A stretch of DNA of 64,000 nt, from NCBI GenBank assembly GCA_965229785.1, contig CBDDJS010000001.1, forward strand, positions 7,750,001 to 7,814,000. Reading direction: 5' to 3'. The position numbers were made by a program, and so were the translations under genes. Positions 7,578 to 16,688 of the stretch are shown here, one piece after another (the first letter of the stretch is position 1; every line of letters begins with the position of its first letter). Under the pieces are notes generated by a model. It made no database searches. It was given only the letters and a program-made list of their open reading frames with translations, and was not told where the DNA came from. This DNA is from JAWPMT01 sp965229785 (GTDB lineage: Bacteria; Bacteroidota; Bacteroidia; Cytophagales; Cyclobacteriaceae).

Positions 7578-10184
7578 CTATTCATTCCGCAAGGACTCAA
7601 TGGGATTGGTATGAGCGGTCTTCAGGGTTTGGAAACCTACAGTGAACCAGGAAATACCCAGGATAAGAAGAGCGGAGATCAGGAAATACGAGGGTTCAAT
7701 GCCAATACGGAATTTGAAATCAGATAACCAATTCATAGCCAGGACATAACTTATGGGTAAGCCAAACAGTAACGCCAGCAACACCATTTTGGTGAAGTCA
7801 AAAGAAAGCATGGTGACTATGCGCCAATGGCCGGCACCCAACACCTTCCTAATTCCGATTTCCTTATCTCTTTTTTCTGCCGTAAAAGCCGTCAGTCCTA
7901 ATAGGCCTAAACAGGAAATGATCACAGCGATTATGGTAAAGTATTTGGTCAAATCAGCAACTCTTCTTTCGTTTTCATACATGGCCTGGTATTGATCTTC
8001 CAGAAAACTAAATTCAAAAGGCAATCCCCTGCTAAACTCCTCATAACTCTTCTCAATTTGACCGATGGTTTGAGTAAACCTTTCCGGTTCAATTTTAACA
8101 AGTGTATAGTCGTTCATTGGATAAGCCTGAATAAAAGCAGGTAAGATGTCTTCATAAAGCGACGTTGCATGAAAATTAGCGACAACACCAATGATTTCTT
8201 TCTCATCATCACCCCACAAGACTACTTTTTTGCCAACTGGATCTTTCAATCCCATTTTCTCAATAGCCATTTGGTTAAGGATAATTTTACTGTCTTCATT
8301 AGATCGGTTACGATCAAAAACCCTTCCCGTGAGTAGTTCCATTCCCATGGTTTCCAGGTACCCCGGGCTCATTTCGAGGTTAATGAATGTGACTTTCTGA
8401 TCCGGGCCTTTACCTGGCCAACCGACATTTTGCGTTTTCCCATGGTCTCCGGCAAGGTTGTGATAGGTAGAAGTAGTGCTCACAACCCCAGGTATTTCTT
8501 CAAGGCGGTTCAGAAATGCTTTGAATACGGTTTCTTCTATGCCATCATTACTGAATTTGAGGACATTGGCGCGCTCATAACCCAAATCTTTTGATTGGAT
8601 GTAATCCATTTGCTTTGAAATAATGAGTACGCTTACCATCAGAATAATTGAAATGGAAAACTGAAAGACCACCAGGCTTTTTCTAACCCAGAGGTCACCA
8701 AAATTTCTGATCAATTTTCCTTTTAAGGATTCGGTAGCTTTCAGTCGCGAGAGGTAAAGAGCAGGGTAACTACCCGCTAATAGACCCGTGACTAGAGTGA
8801 TTAAAAACAAGGCGATGAGCAATTCGATGTTGAAGGTTACGGACAAGGCTTTACCGGTTATATTATTGAAAAGGGGGAGCATGAAAACCACAGAGACCAG
8901 CGCTAAAAGAGCTCCTATTCCGGTGATGAGAATAGACTCAATGAAGTACTGCCCCATCAGGGCTTTTCGGGAAGTACCCAGTGCTTTTTTGACCCCAATT
9001 TCCTTGAGTCTTCCAGTGGCCCTTGCCGTTGACAAATTCATGAAGTTGATACAGGCAATCGCAAGCGTGATGAGTGCCAAAGCGGAGAAGAGCCTTACAT
9101 AGGCGATCCTACCTCCGCTAACTTGTCCGTTTTCATAGGTGCCTCGGAGATACCTGTCTGAAAATGGTTGAATAAACAAAGCCGATTTTGACTTTTCGAA
9201 TTTCGTTTGAATGAGGTTTTCAATTTTTGCATTGAAATCATCTACAGAGGCTGTAGGTTTCAATAGTACCAATGCATCCGGATTGGTATTTCCCCAGTTC
9301 TTCATGTAGCTGTAGGCATCCATCATGATCTGGGCACTTAGTAATACATCAAACTGAAGGGTGGATTTTTCGGGAAGATCTTTGAATATACCAGTGATCT
9401 GGTATGCTCCGGTGGCTCGCCCTCGGTTTAGCGTGATTGATTTACTCACTACATCTGCGGTCGAGCCAAACATTTTTTTCGCTAATGATTCAGAAATTAA
9501 AATTTCAGATTTGTCTTTTAGCACTGAATGGATATTTCCCTGAATCAATGGGAATGATAGGATCTGCATAAAGGTCGGATCCACGAAATATGCCCGTGTT
9601 CGAAACTGTTTTTCATCAAAAGAGATGTAACCCTCTTTTCCGCCGAATATTTCCGGGGACCAGACCATGGCTGCCGTTTCTATCTCAGGGAACCTGGCGA
9701 TCAGTTCCTCAGCTAATGAACCTGGCATGGAGGTAGTGGTTTTAATTTCCCCGTTCTGTTGAGGAACGTTTCTGAGCACCTGATAAATTCTGGAATGTTT
9801 CGCATGAAACTTATCTATGCTCAATTCATCAGCTACCCATAAGTAAATGAGTAGGGTACAAGCTAATCCGCTGGCCAGTCCGAGGAGATTGATGAAGAAG
9901 GTGGCCTTATAACGTTGGAAGCTTCTTATCGAGATGAGAAGGTTGTGTTTTAACATGGCGATTTTATTGATTGAGTATTGACTTTTTCCTTTGAAGAAGA
10001 GGTGGAGAATGATGCTTAATACCTCTCTTAGGTAGATTGCCCGGGCTTTGGTCAAACCTTTGCTGGTTACGTTGGCCTGAAAAAGTTCTTCCAGATCCCA
10101 GAGAGCTGTAGAAAGAAAGTCATAAGAGCAAAAACTCTTGAGTAACCACTGTGCTATTCTCGGTGGGCGATGCTTGTTAAACAT
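7578..10184 (-). CDS. FtsX/MacB-type ABC transporter permease with N-terminal prefix domain (copy 2)
   Basis: About 868 residues. An N-terminal soluble prefix of about 80 residues (WLLKSFCSYDFLSTALWDLEE) precedes a first membrane helix, a MacB-like periplasmic domain, a block of three helices (FtsX), a fourth segment, a second periplasmic domain and a final three-helix FtsX block (GLLGLTAFTAEKRDKEIGIRK). This doubled layout is typical of Bacteroidota MacB-like permeases, which work with a separate ATPase to move signals, peptides or lipoproteins mechanically. No ATPase gene is present here. The ATG at 10184 was chosen because it aligns with the start of the paralogue and lies 10 bases after that gene's stop. 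Confidence 0.9.
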   Translation of the reverse strand: MFNKHRPPRIAQWLLKSFCSYDFLSTALWDLEELFQANVTSKGLTKARAIYLREVLSIILHLFFKGKSQYSINKIAMLKHNLLISIRSFQRYKATFFINLLGLASGLACTLLIYLWVADELSIDKFHAKHSRIYQVLRNVPQQNGEIKTTTSMPGSLAEELIARFPEIETAAMVWSPEIFGGKEGYISFDEKQFRTRAYFVDPTFMQILSFPLIQGNIHSVLKDKSEILISESLAKKMFGSTADVVSKSITLNRGRATGAYQITGIFKDLPEKSTLQFDVLLSAQIMMDAYSYMKNWGNTNPDALVLLKPTASVDDFNAKIENLIQTKFEKSKSALFIQPFSDRYLRGTYENGQVSGGRIAYVRLFSALALITLAIACINFMNLSTARATGRLKEIGVKKALGTSRKALMGQYFIESILITGIGALLALVSVVFMLPLFNNITGKALSVTFNIELLIALFLITLVTGLLAGSYPALYLSRLKATESLKGKLIRNFGDLWVRKSLVVFQFSISIILMVSVLIISKQMDYIQSKDLGYERANVLKFSNDGIEETVFKAFLNRLEEIPGVVSTTSTYHNLAGDHGKTQNVGWPGKGPDQKVTFINLEMSPGYLETMGMELLTGRVFDRNRSNEDSKIILNQMAIEKMGLKDPVGKKVVLWGDDEKEIIGVVANFHATSLYEDILPAFIQAYPMNDYTLVKIEPERFTQTIGQIEKSYEEFSRGLPFEFSFLEDQYQAMYENERRVADLTKYFTIIAVIISCLGLLGLTAFTAEKRDKEIGIRKVLGAGHWRIVTMLSFDFTKMVLLALLFGLPISYVLAMNWLSDFKFRIGIEPSYFLISALLILGISWFTVGFQTLKTAHTNPIESLRNE

Positions 10185-10194
10185 GTTTTTTTGG

Positions 10195-12813
10195 CTATTC
10201 ACTTCGCAAACTCTCCACCACATTGACTTTGGCTGATTTCGCGGTTTGAGAGATTATTGTAATCCAGGCCACAAGTATCATGAGCAATCCCGCTGCCATA
10301 AAATATTGAGGAGTTAAGCCAATCCTGAACGCAAACCCTTCCAGCCAACGCTGCATAATAAAGTAACTCACAGGTACGCCGATAGCGATGGAAATAGCAA
10401 TCACTTTAAACAATTCGATAGATAGCAACAATACAATGGCACCGATTGATGAACCATGTAGTTTTCGAATAGCGATTTCCTTCCTTCTTTTTCTCACTGT
10501 AAAAGAGGCGAGGCCAAAAATTCCGAGGCAAGAAACAATGATGGCTATTGCGGTGAAATAGGTATATAACTTAGCTACTCTCGTCTCTGCCTGATAGAGA
10601 TCATTGTATTGCTGATCAATGAATGCAAACTCAAATGGATAGTCGGGATGGATTGCTTCGTAATAATCCCTGATCCTTGCAATGGTTGTCTGCTCCGCTC
10701 CGTCAGTTAGCCTTAGCATGACGGTAGCTCCATTGGCAAAGTACCGGATGAAAGTTGGTGAAATGTCTTCCCTTAGCGAATGGATATTGAAATTGGCAAC
10801 CACGCCAATGATCTGTTTAGGTTGGTCAGAGTCCACGACCATACGACCAACGACGTTATCAAAACCCATCAAATCAGCAGTAGCTTTGTTGATGATAAGT
10901 TTAGATTCCTCATCACCGAACTCACCGGAAAAATCTCTACCTTCTAATAACTCCAGACCCAGCGTCTCAACAAAACCGGCCCCGACCTGAGGTCTGCCAA
11001 AGGTGATCTCTTGTTCGGGAGTCTGGCCATCCCAGGTAAATCCACCGCCTCGTCCGGGATTACCTACGATGCTCCCCCCTGTCATATTGGTAGCCGCTAC
11101 TACGCCAGGAATATTTTCCAGGGCAGCTATGAATGTTTTGGGCCTGTAGCCATACCCACCTTTCATTTTGAAATAGATCAGATCATCCCGATCGTATCCG
11201 ATATCAGTGGTTTGTACAAATGTGAGTTGTCGATTGATTACGACAAAAGCCATGACAAAAATCAGAGATATAGAAAATTGAAAGATGACCAGAGATTTTC
11301 TAATCATCGTTTCCCTGAATGATCTTCCGTAAGGGATACCGAAACCTGAAGCTTTTAAAACGGCTATGGGGTTGAAGCCTGAAATGTAAAAAGCTGGGTA
11401 ACTTCCAGCACTGATGCCAACGATCAGGACAATACCTGAAATCACCAGGATATTAACGAAAGTCAATTCGAGTGTCAGTTCCTTGGACACCAATTCATTG
11501 AATCCGGGAAGTAACAGTGCCACAATAAACAAAGCAACCATCGCCGAAATAATCGACATAACCGTTGTTTCAATAAGAAATTGGATTATTAACGTACTTC
11601 TTCCAGACCCTAGTGCTTTTTTCACACCAATCTCTTTCATTTTCTGAGAGGCCTGAGCAGTAGAAAGGTTAACAAAGTTGATGCAGGCGATCAATACAAT
11701 GAAAATTGCGATATAGGTAAATAAATGTGCGTAACGTGCTCTGCCAGCGACAGGTCTGCCGTCTTTGTATTCACCGTACAAATAGATATCAGAGAATTGC
11801 TGTAAGAATATCTGTGACCCTTTTCGATCTTCAGGTTCTTTCATTTCCAACCATCCCCGGACCTTTTCATTAAAGGAATTTATATCTGCTCCTTTACTCA
11901 GTAAGACAAATGTTTCGGCTTCATCACCATTCCAGTCATTCGCCCATTCATACTTTGTGGTGAATAATTCGAGATCAAGAACCATATCGAACTGAAGCGT
12001 GGATTTGAAAGGCACTTTTTCAAATACTGCTGTAATCTCCAGTGATCCCTCGTAAGCATAATGCTTCAACGTGATAGACCTTCCCAGGACATTATCCGTA
12101 CTGCCAAACAGTTTTCCAGCCAGATCCGTGGAAATGGCGACCGATTTAGTGTTGACAAGGGCTACTTCTCTTTGGCCTTGCTGAAGTGGGAAGGAGAATA
12201 ACTCAAAAAACCGAGTTCCTGCCAATAATACTTCCGTTTTGATATGTGTTTCGTCAACAGATGCGACGCCTTCTGATGGCTGTCTTATGGATAAGGCCAT
12301 CTCAACCTCTGGAAGTTCGTCTTCTAGTGATGTCGCCAAAGGTATTGGTGTGGTTGTTTGAGTGCTGATCCCATCAGGTCGTTGTGAATTTCGCATTACT
12401 TGATACAAACGATCATCCTGATCATGAAAGCTGTCGACTTTCATTTCGTCAGCAACCCATAAGTAAATCAAAATAGCACTGGCTAGCCCACTGGCCAAGC
12501 CAAAGAGATTGATGAAAAACGTGCTTTTATAACGTTTAAAGTTTCTAATGGAGATTAACAGGTTGTGTTTTAACATGGCAGTTCTGTTGATTGAGTATTG
12601 ACTTTGTCCTTTGAAAAAGAGGTGGAGAATGATGTTGAATACTTCTTTTAAGTAGATTATTTGGGCTTTCCGAATACCCTTATCGGCTACATTGGCCTGG
12701 TATAATTCTTCCAGATCCCAGAGGGCTGTCGAAAGAAAGTCATAAGAGCAAAAGCTCTCTAGCAGCCACGTGGCAAACCTGGGGGGTGTTGCCTTTTGAT
12801 GCTTTGCACTCAT
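10195..12813 (-). CDS. FtsX/MacB-type ABC transporter permease with N-terminal prefix domain (copy 1)
   Basis: This 872-residue permease is a tandem paralogue of the downstream gene and has the same plan: prefix domain (WLLESFCSYDFLSTALWDLEE), one helix, periplasmic MacB-like domain, FtsX block, second periplasmic domain and final FtsX block (GIFGLASFTVRKRRKEIAIRK). Its start overlaps the PadR regulator stop by four bases (ATGA), so regulator and permeases form one operon. The first 130 or so residues are far more similar between the two copies than the periplasmic domains. The ATP-hydrolysing partner must be encoded elsewhere. Confidence 0.9.
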   Translation of the reverse strand: MSAKHQKATPPRFATWLLESFCSYDFLSTALWDLEELYQANVADKGIRKAQIIYLKEVFNIILHLFFKGQSQYSINRTAMLKHNLLISIRNFKRYKSTFFINLFGLASGLASAILIYLWVADEMKVDSFHDQDDRLYQVMRNSQRPDGISTQTTTPIPLATSLEDELPEVEMALSIRQPSEGVASVDETHIKTEVLLAGTRFFELFSFPLQQGQREVALVNTKSVAISTDLAGKLFGSTDNVLGRSITLKHYAYEGSLEITAVFEKVPFKSTLQFDMVLDLELFTTKYEWANDWNGDEAETFVLLSKGADINSFNEKVRGWLEMKEPEDRKGSQIFLQQFSDIYLYGEYKDGRPVAGRARYAHLFTYIAIFIVLIACINFVNLSTAQASQKMKEIGVKKALGSGRSTLIIQFLIETTVMSIISAMVALFIVALLLPGFNELVSKELTLELTFVNILVISGIVLIVGISAGSYPAFYISGFNPIAVLKASGFGIPYGRSFRETMIRKSLVIFQFSISLIFVMAFVVINRQLTFVQTTDIGYDRDDLIYFKMKGGYGYRPKTFIAALENIPGVVAATNMTGGSIVGNPGRGGGFTWDGQTPEQEITFGRPQVGAGFVETLGLELLEGRDFSGEFGDEESKLIINKATADLMGFDNVVGRMVVDSDQPKQIIGVVANFNIHSLREDISPTFIRYFANGATVMLRLTDGAEQTTIARIRDYYEAIHPDYPFEFAFIDQQYNDLYQAETRVAKLYTYFTAIAIIVSCLGIFGLASFTVRKRRKEIAIRKLHGSSIGAIVLLLSIELFKVIAISIAIGVPVSYFIMQRWLEGFAFRIGLTPQYFMAAGLLMILVAWITIISQTAKSAKVNVVESLRSE

Positions 12814-13148
12814 GAGTTTAGCCAGTCAATCTTGGCTTGAGGAAGGCGATTGAACAATTGATTTCGCATGTCCCGGACCTCATTCAATACCATCACACCT
12901 TCTTTAGTGATGTCATAGTATTGCTTTCGCCTTCCGCCTTGCTTTTCTGTGATGCCGCCAACCCTGGAGCTAACCCATCCTTTTTCCTCCAGACGTTGAA
13001 GTGCAGCATATAGCGCACCGAGACTTATTTTTTTATTCAGTTGCTGTTCAAGTTCCAGCTTTATCGTAACCCCATAAGCATTGTCCTGAAGTACTCCTGT
13101 CGTAAGGAGCACTAACTCCTCAAAGGCACCCAATGTGACTTTCCTCAT
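12810..13148 (-). CDS. PadR family transcriptional regulator
   Basis: A 112-residue winged-helix protein. The PadR signature is clear: LGAFEELVLLTTGVLQDNAYGVTI at the N-terminus, SLGALYAALQRLEEKGWV as the recognition helix, then GGRRKQYYDITKEG and a C-terminal dimerisation helix. It is the first gene of an operon with two ABC permeases and overlaps the first by four bases. In Bacteroidota this PadR-permease linkage is common, and the regulator usually controls its own operon. A perfect 19-bp inverted repeat begins four bases upstream of its start codon. Confidence 0.93.
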   Translation of the reverse strand: MRKVTLGAFEELVLLTTGVLQDNAYGVTIKLELEQQLNKKISLGALYAALQRLEEKGWVSSRVGGITEKQGGRRKQYYDITKEGVMVLNEVRDMRNQLFNRLPQAKIDWLNS

Positions 13149-13151
13149 TTC

Positions 13152-13205
13152 TTCTCTTTTTAGTAATAAACAGGAAAGCTAAATAATTTATTACTAAAAA
13201 GAGAA
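13152..13205. promoter_or_regulatory. Perfect 19-bp inverted repeat upstream of padR-like gene
   Basis: Arms at 13152-13170 and 13187-13205 are exact reverse complements (core TAGTAATAAA/TTTATTACTA with flanking TTCTCTTTT/AAAAGAGAA), separated by 16 bases. A further half-site-like TTTATTAG lies at 13212-13219. The position just before the PadR start suggests an autoregulatory operator, although the length also allows an RNA hairpin in the 5' leader. Confidence 0.65.
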
Positions 13206-13533
13206 TAAACATTTATTAGTGATGCCTATTGAGAGACAGTGTTATTGATTTTTATGGGAGTTAAGATTCGTTTTTGTAAAGGATTGGCGAGGAGTAAAAG
13301 ATTAGGTTTTTTCGGGGAGACGGGTTATCAACCGGTCATTAAGGGCAATTCAGGATTGTTTCTGGTGGTGGATCAATCAATATTTAGACGAAAGAAAGCT
13401 AATTTGAATAGTAGTCATGAAGATGTTCGACTTCAGAATGTACGGTTGAACAACAACCATTTATACTTCAGTTTCGGATTGCTCTCTGATGCTTAAATCA
13501 CACCGTAATTAAGGATATGCGTGTTAGCTTTCC
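13206..13533. other. Intergenic region, no convincing gene
   Basis: The 328 bases between the inverted repeat and the next gene hold an open frame of 85 codons from a GTG at 13239, but its product resembles nothing I know, is basic and of low quality, and it lacks a good start. I see no RNA gene here. It probably carries the promoter of the PadR operon on the minus strand. Confidence 0.4.
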
Positions 13534-14226
13534 TTACTTGCACTCTTTATTAAACAGCAACACATGCGCCGCAAAGTCTCGGAATTTAGGCTTACCCTGA
13601 TATTCCTGTAGCGACTCACAACCCTCAAATATTTCGGGAAAACTCTTTTTATAACTCCCTTTTTTTACTTTGGAGGACTTGGCGTCATCCTTAACGATAA
13701 GATAGGAGGTGTCCTCGCCGCCGGTTAATGCTAAGCCGCCAATGGATGTTTCTCCAGTTTCATTAGCATCCGGGTTTTGGTAAACTTTGATTCGACTATC
13801 GAATCCGGGATTTAGCAATTGAAGAAGTGCATATTTTGTCTTTTTCTTGGGAAGTAGCGCTTGTTCATAGATGACCCACTCACGATTACTGATTTCATCA
13901 AAATCTGCTTTCATCATTTCCGTTAAGGAAGACGTGGCTTCACCCATGGCCTCCAACTTGGCTAACTCGGTCATTCTGACCTTCATGATTTGTATTTGTT
14001 CGGCTTTGAGTTTGGATTTGTTCTTCTGAGCGTCTTTTACCGTAACTGATCGGATGGTGCCGTTTACGGAAGTTGCACTAGTGATCCGTCCTTGAATTTC
14101 GCTGCCATCCTTCAAGGTTATCTCCACATCTGCTGGAGTGGGGAGGTTTTCAACAGGGGCGATAAATTGACCTGTTACATGATAGGTCACTAGACAAATA
14201 AGACAAAGTGCCAGGATATTCTTCAT
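13534..14226 (-). CDS. Secreted protein of unknown function
   Basis: A 230-residue protein with a clear cleavable signal peptide (MKNILALCLICLVTYHVTGQ). After it comes a beta-rich segment beginning with VEITLKDGSEIQGRI, which looks like a small Sm-like or RHS-free barrel strand pair, then a helical segment around residues 85-125 and a Lys-rich C-terminal half ending in a Cys pair (CESLQ and KECK). I do not recognise a named family. It is likely periplasmic or outer-membrane associated. Its neighbours give no functional hint. Confidence 0.7.
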   Translation of the reverse strand: MKNILALCLICLVTYHVTGQFIAPVENLPTPADVEITLKDGSEIQGRITSATSVNGTIRSVTVKDAQKNKSKLKAEQIQIMKVRMTELAKLEAMGEATSSLTEMMKADFDEISNREWVIYEQALLPKKKTKYALLQLLNPGFDSRIKVYQNPDANETGETSIGGLALTGGEDTSYLIVKDDAKSSKVKKGSYKKSFPEIFEGCESLQEYQGKPKFRDFAAHVLLFNKECK

Positions 14227-14360
14227 TATAAATCAAATCTATGAAGGATGAAGATATGGAAATTATTGAAATATCAGGAACGTAATATTGCCCCAGTTTT
14301 CAATACTTGTATTTCCCAAATAATGTTTTAATGAGATCGTTTTTGATCTTTTCTTGATGA

Positions 14361-15533
14361 TTAGTCCCTGACTAAGACTTCACTACCGGCCACTTCCCTC
14401 AGCTTCTTTACCATTTCCGCGCAAAGCACATCCCAACTTTGGTCTTGCGCGTATGTTACCGCGTTTTTGCCAAACTTTTGGTGAAGTTCAGAGTCATTCA
14501 GGATCTCATTGATCCTTTCGTAAAAAGCTTCTTCGTTCTTCGGTTCCACCACATACCCTGCTTCACTTCGTGTAACGATCCCTTTGGGTCCTCCGGCAGC
14601 TGCCGCTACTACTGGAAGACCACTGGCCATGGCTTCAAGTACTACATTTCCAAACGTCTCAGTGGTTGAAGGAAACATAAAAACATCTGCGGTGGCATAG
14701 AGCCGGGCCAATTCCTCTTTGGTTTGTTTGCCTGTGAAAATGGCGTTAGGCATTCTTTTCTCCATATAGCCTTTGAACGGACCATCTCCGGTGATCATGA
14801 AAGTGACATCTGATCGACGTTCTTCGAACAGGCGATTGGTGCGAATGATCGTATCCAGTTCTTTTTCCTTTACCAGTCTGCTAACGAAAAGTACGATCTT
14901 TTTGTCTTCCAGACCGTATGAAGCCCTAAGGTCATCACTGCGATAGGAAGGATCGAAATGTTGGGCATTGATACCTCTTCGGAAGTATTCGATTTTTGAA
15001 TCTTCCACACCCAATTCGATCAGGAATTGCCGCATGGGTTCGCTGGGGACAAAGGTTGTATTCACCTGTGTGTAATACCATCGACTTAGCCTTAGGGCAA
15101 CATTGCCCAGCAGTTTTTCCAGTGGCTTGAAAAATCCAAAATAGTACTCCATATAGGAGTAAAAGTGCGTGTGATAGGTGGTAGTGACCGGAAGGTTATG
15201 TCGCTCTGCATATTTAATGGCGTACTTCCCCATAAGGGTTGGCGAAGTGAAATGCATCAGATGTGGCTTAAAATCCTCAAGGATCTGGTCCAGGTTTTTC
15301 ATGCGTCCCGGTAATCCTATCCTATAATCCTTATACAAGAACCACGAAAAATACGGACATTGATAGACGGGAAACGGGAAATCGTCCTGCGATGGGGGAT
15401 AGGTTGTGATAAATATCGCTTCAACCTGATCTTTTGGGATCCTATGCGCCAATTGGTGCATGGTATTGCTTACCCCATCAAAGTGTCGTTCGAGGATGTC
15501 GACAAAAAATACGATCCGGGTTTTTTCAGACAT
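14361..15533 (-). CDS. GT4-family glycosyltransferase
   Basis: This 390-residue protein has the GT-B fold of glycosyltransferase family 4. The N-terminal acceptor domain includes DGVSNTMHQLAHRI, and the C-terminal nucleotide-sugar domain shows FVSRLVKEKELD, ITGDGP and the EX7E-type motif TETFGNVVLEAMASGLPVVA. It lacks membrane helices. Close relatives act on diacylglycerol, phosphatidylinositol or polysaccharide acceptors in membrane glycolipid or surface glycan synthesis; the acceptor here is unknown. It is a single gene, divergent from the oxidoreductase. Confidence 0.9.
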   Translation of the reverse strand: MSEKTRIVFFVDILERHFDGVSNTMHQLAHRIPKDQVEAIFITTYPPSQDDFPFPVYQCPYFSWFLYKDYRIGLPGRMKNLDQILEDFKPHLMHFTSPTLMGKYAIKYAERHNLPVTTTYHTHFYSYMEYYFGFFKPLEKLLGNVALRLSRWYYTQVNTTFVPSEPMRQFLIELGVEDSKIEYFRRGINAQHFDPSYRSDDLRASYGLEDKKIVLFVSRLVKEKELDTIIRTNRLFEERRSDVTFMITGDGPFKGYMEKRMPNAIFTGKQTKEELARLYATADVFMFPSTTETFGNVVLEAMASGLPVVAAAAGGPKGIVTRSEAGYVVEPKNEEAFYERINEILNDSELHQKFGKNAVTYAQDQSWDVLCAEMVKKLREVAGSEVLVRD

Positions 15534-15634
15534 GTTGACTTATCGATACCACAACGGCAAAAATAGAGGAATGATTCACTGAGCGCTATTTTTGATTGAA
15601 GCAAATGAGGTAACTTGTCTGGATAATTTAAGAT

Positions 15635-16603
15635 ATGCAAGCAATCTACGTTGAAGACTATAGTGCCTGGCCAAAACTTGGCTACGGTGAACTGGAAGAC
15701 CCTCAGGTGAAAAAGGGACATGTGGTGGTGGATGTGAAATACGCGGGGGTGAATTTCCCGGATATGCTTATTGCGAAAGGGTTGTATCAATTCAAACCAG
15801 AACTACCGTTTTCTCCCGGTGGAGAAGTGGCCGGTATCGTCAGTGCTGTAGGAGAAGGGGTAGAACATTTATCGGTAGGCGATCGAGTGATAGGGGCCAA
15901 TTCTCATGGCGGATTTGCGGAAAAAGTTTTGCTTCATGCCGGAAGCGTTTATCCACTTCCGGAAGCCATTGAATTGAAAGCGGCTTCATGCTTGCTGGAA
16001 ACGTATGCAACGGCTATTCATGCACTGAAAGATCGGGCTAATGCCAGGGAAGGGGAGAGATTGTTGGTATTGGGGGCAGCCGGAGGAACAGGAATTGCCG
16101 CCATTCAGGTTGGGAAAGCCATGGGTATGGAAGTGATAGCTGCATGTTCTACCCAGGAGAAAATAGACCTGTGTCTTCGGAATGGAGCAAGCGGAGGGAT
16201 CAATTATACGGAAAAAGACTTGAAAGAGGAGCTTAAGGCATTGGGTGGTGTCGATGTGATTTTTGATCCGGTGGGTGGAGATTATGCCGAAGCAGCATTT
16301 CGGGGAATTCGTCCTGGTGGAAGGCATTTGGTCATCGGGTTCACCGCTGGTAAAATACCAGCCTTGCCCTGGAATTTGCCGTTGTTGAAGCAAGCGGCCA
16401 TCGTTGGTGTGTTTTGGGGAGGGTTTTGGCGTGTAGATCCCAAAGGCAATTACAAGAATGTCATGCAACTCCTGAACTGGATGGGTGATGGAAAAATCAC
16501 CCCACAAATTACGGAAGAACTTCCATTAGCGGAAGCAGCGAAAGCGCTACAAAAGATTGAGAATCGCGAGGTGAAAGGTAAAATTGTGTTGAAAGTGAAC
16601 TAG
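15635..16603 (+). CDS. NADPH:quinone oxidoreductase-like medium-chain dehydrogenase
   Basis: A 322-residue medium-chain dehydrogenase/reductase of the quinone oxidoreductase branch. It has the N-terminal GroES-like domain (YAGVNFPDMLIAKGLY, PFSPGGEVAGIV), the nucleotide-binding motif GAAGGTGIAAIQVGKA, and FDPVGGDYAEAAFRGIRPGG. It lacks the zinc-binding Cys cluster of alcohol dehydrogenases. Expected to reduce quinones or enones with NADPH in the cytosol. It ends in a region of short tandem repeats. Confidence 0.9.
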   Translation: MQAIYVEDYSAWPKLGYGELEDPQVKKGHVVVDVKYAGVNFPDMLIAKGLYQFKPELPFSPGGEVAGIVSAVGEGVEHLSVGDRVIGANSHGGFAEKVLLHAGSVYPLPEAIELKAASCLLETYATAIHALKDRANAREGERLLVLGAAGGTGIAAIQVGKAMGMEVIAACSTQEKIDLCLRNGASGGINYTEKDLKEELKALGGVDVIFDPVGGDYAEAAFRGIRPGGRHLVIGFTAGKIPALPWNLPLLKQAAIVGVFWGGFWRVDPKGNYKNVMQLLNWMGDGKITPQITEELPLAEAAKALQKIENREVKGKIVLKVN

Positions 16604-16683
16604 ATGTCACATTTCGAGAGCCTCAATGTGACAACATTTATAGAGCTTCAATGTGACAACATTTATAGAGCCTCAATGTGACA
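16604..16683. repeat. Short tandem repeat, 25-base unit
   Basis: Two nearly identical 25-base units (16626-16650 and 16651-16675, one C/T difference) are preceded by a shorter 22-base variant (16604-16625) and followed by the first 8 bases of another. Each unit begins ATGTGACAAC and ends GAGCCTCA or GAGCTTCA. ATGTCACATT at 16604-16613 can also pair with the AATGTGACA at 16625-16633. The array fills the gap between two convergent genes. Confidence 0.8.
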
Positions 16684-16688
16684 CACAA

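Noticed and set aside
13239..13496. 85-codon plus-strand open frame
   Set aside because: Starts with GTG, the product is unlike any family I know, and it lies in the promoter region of the PadR operon.
16604..16683. Possible CRISPR fragment
   Set aside because: The 25-base units are directly adjacent with no unique spacers, and no cas gene is present.
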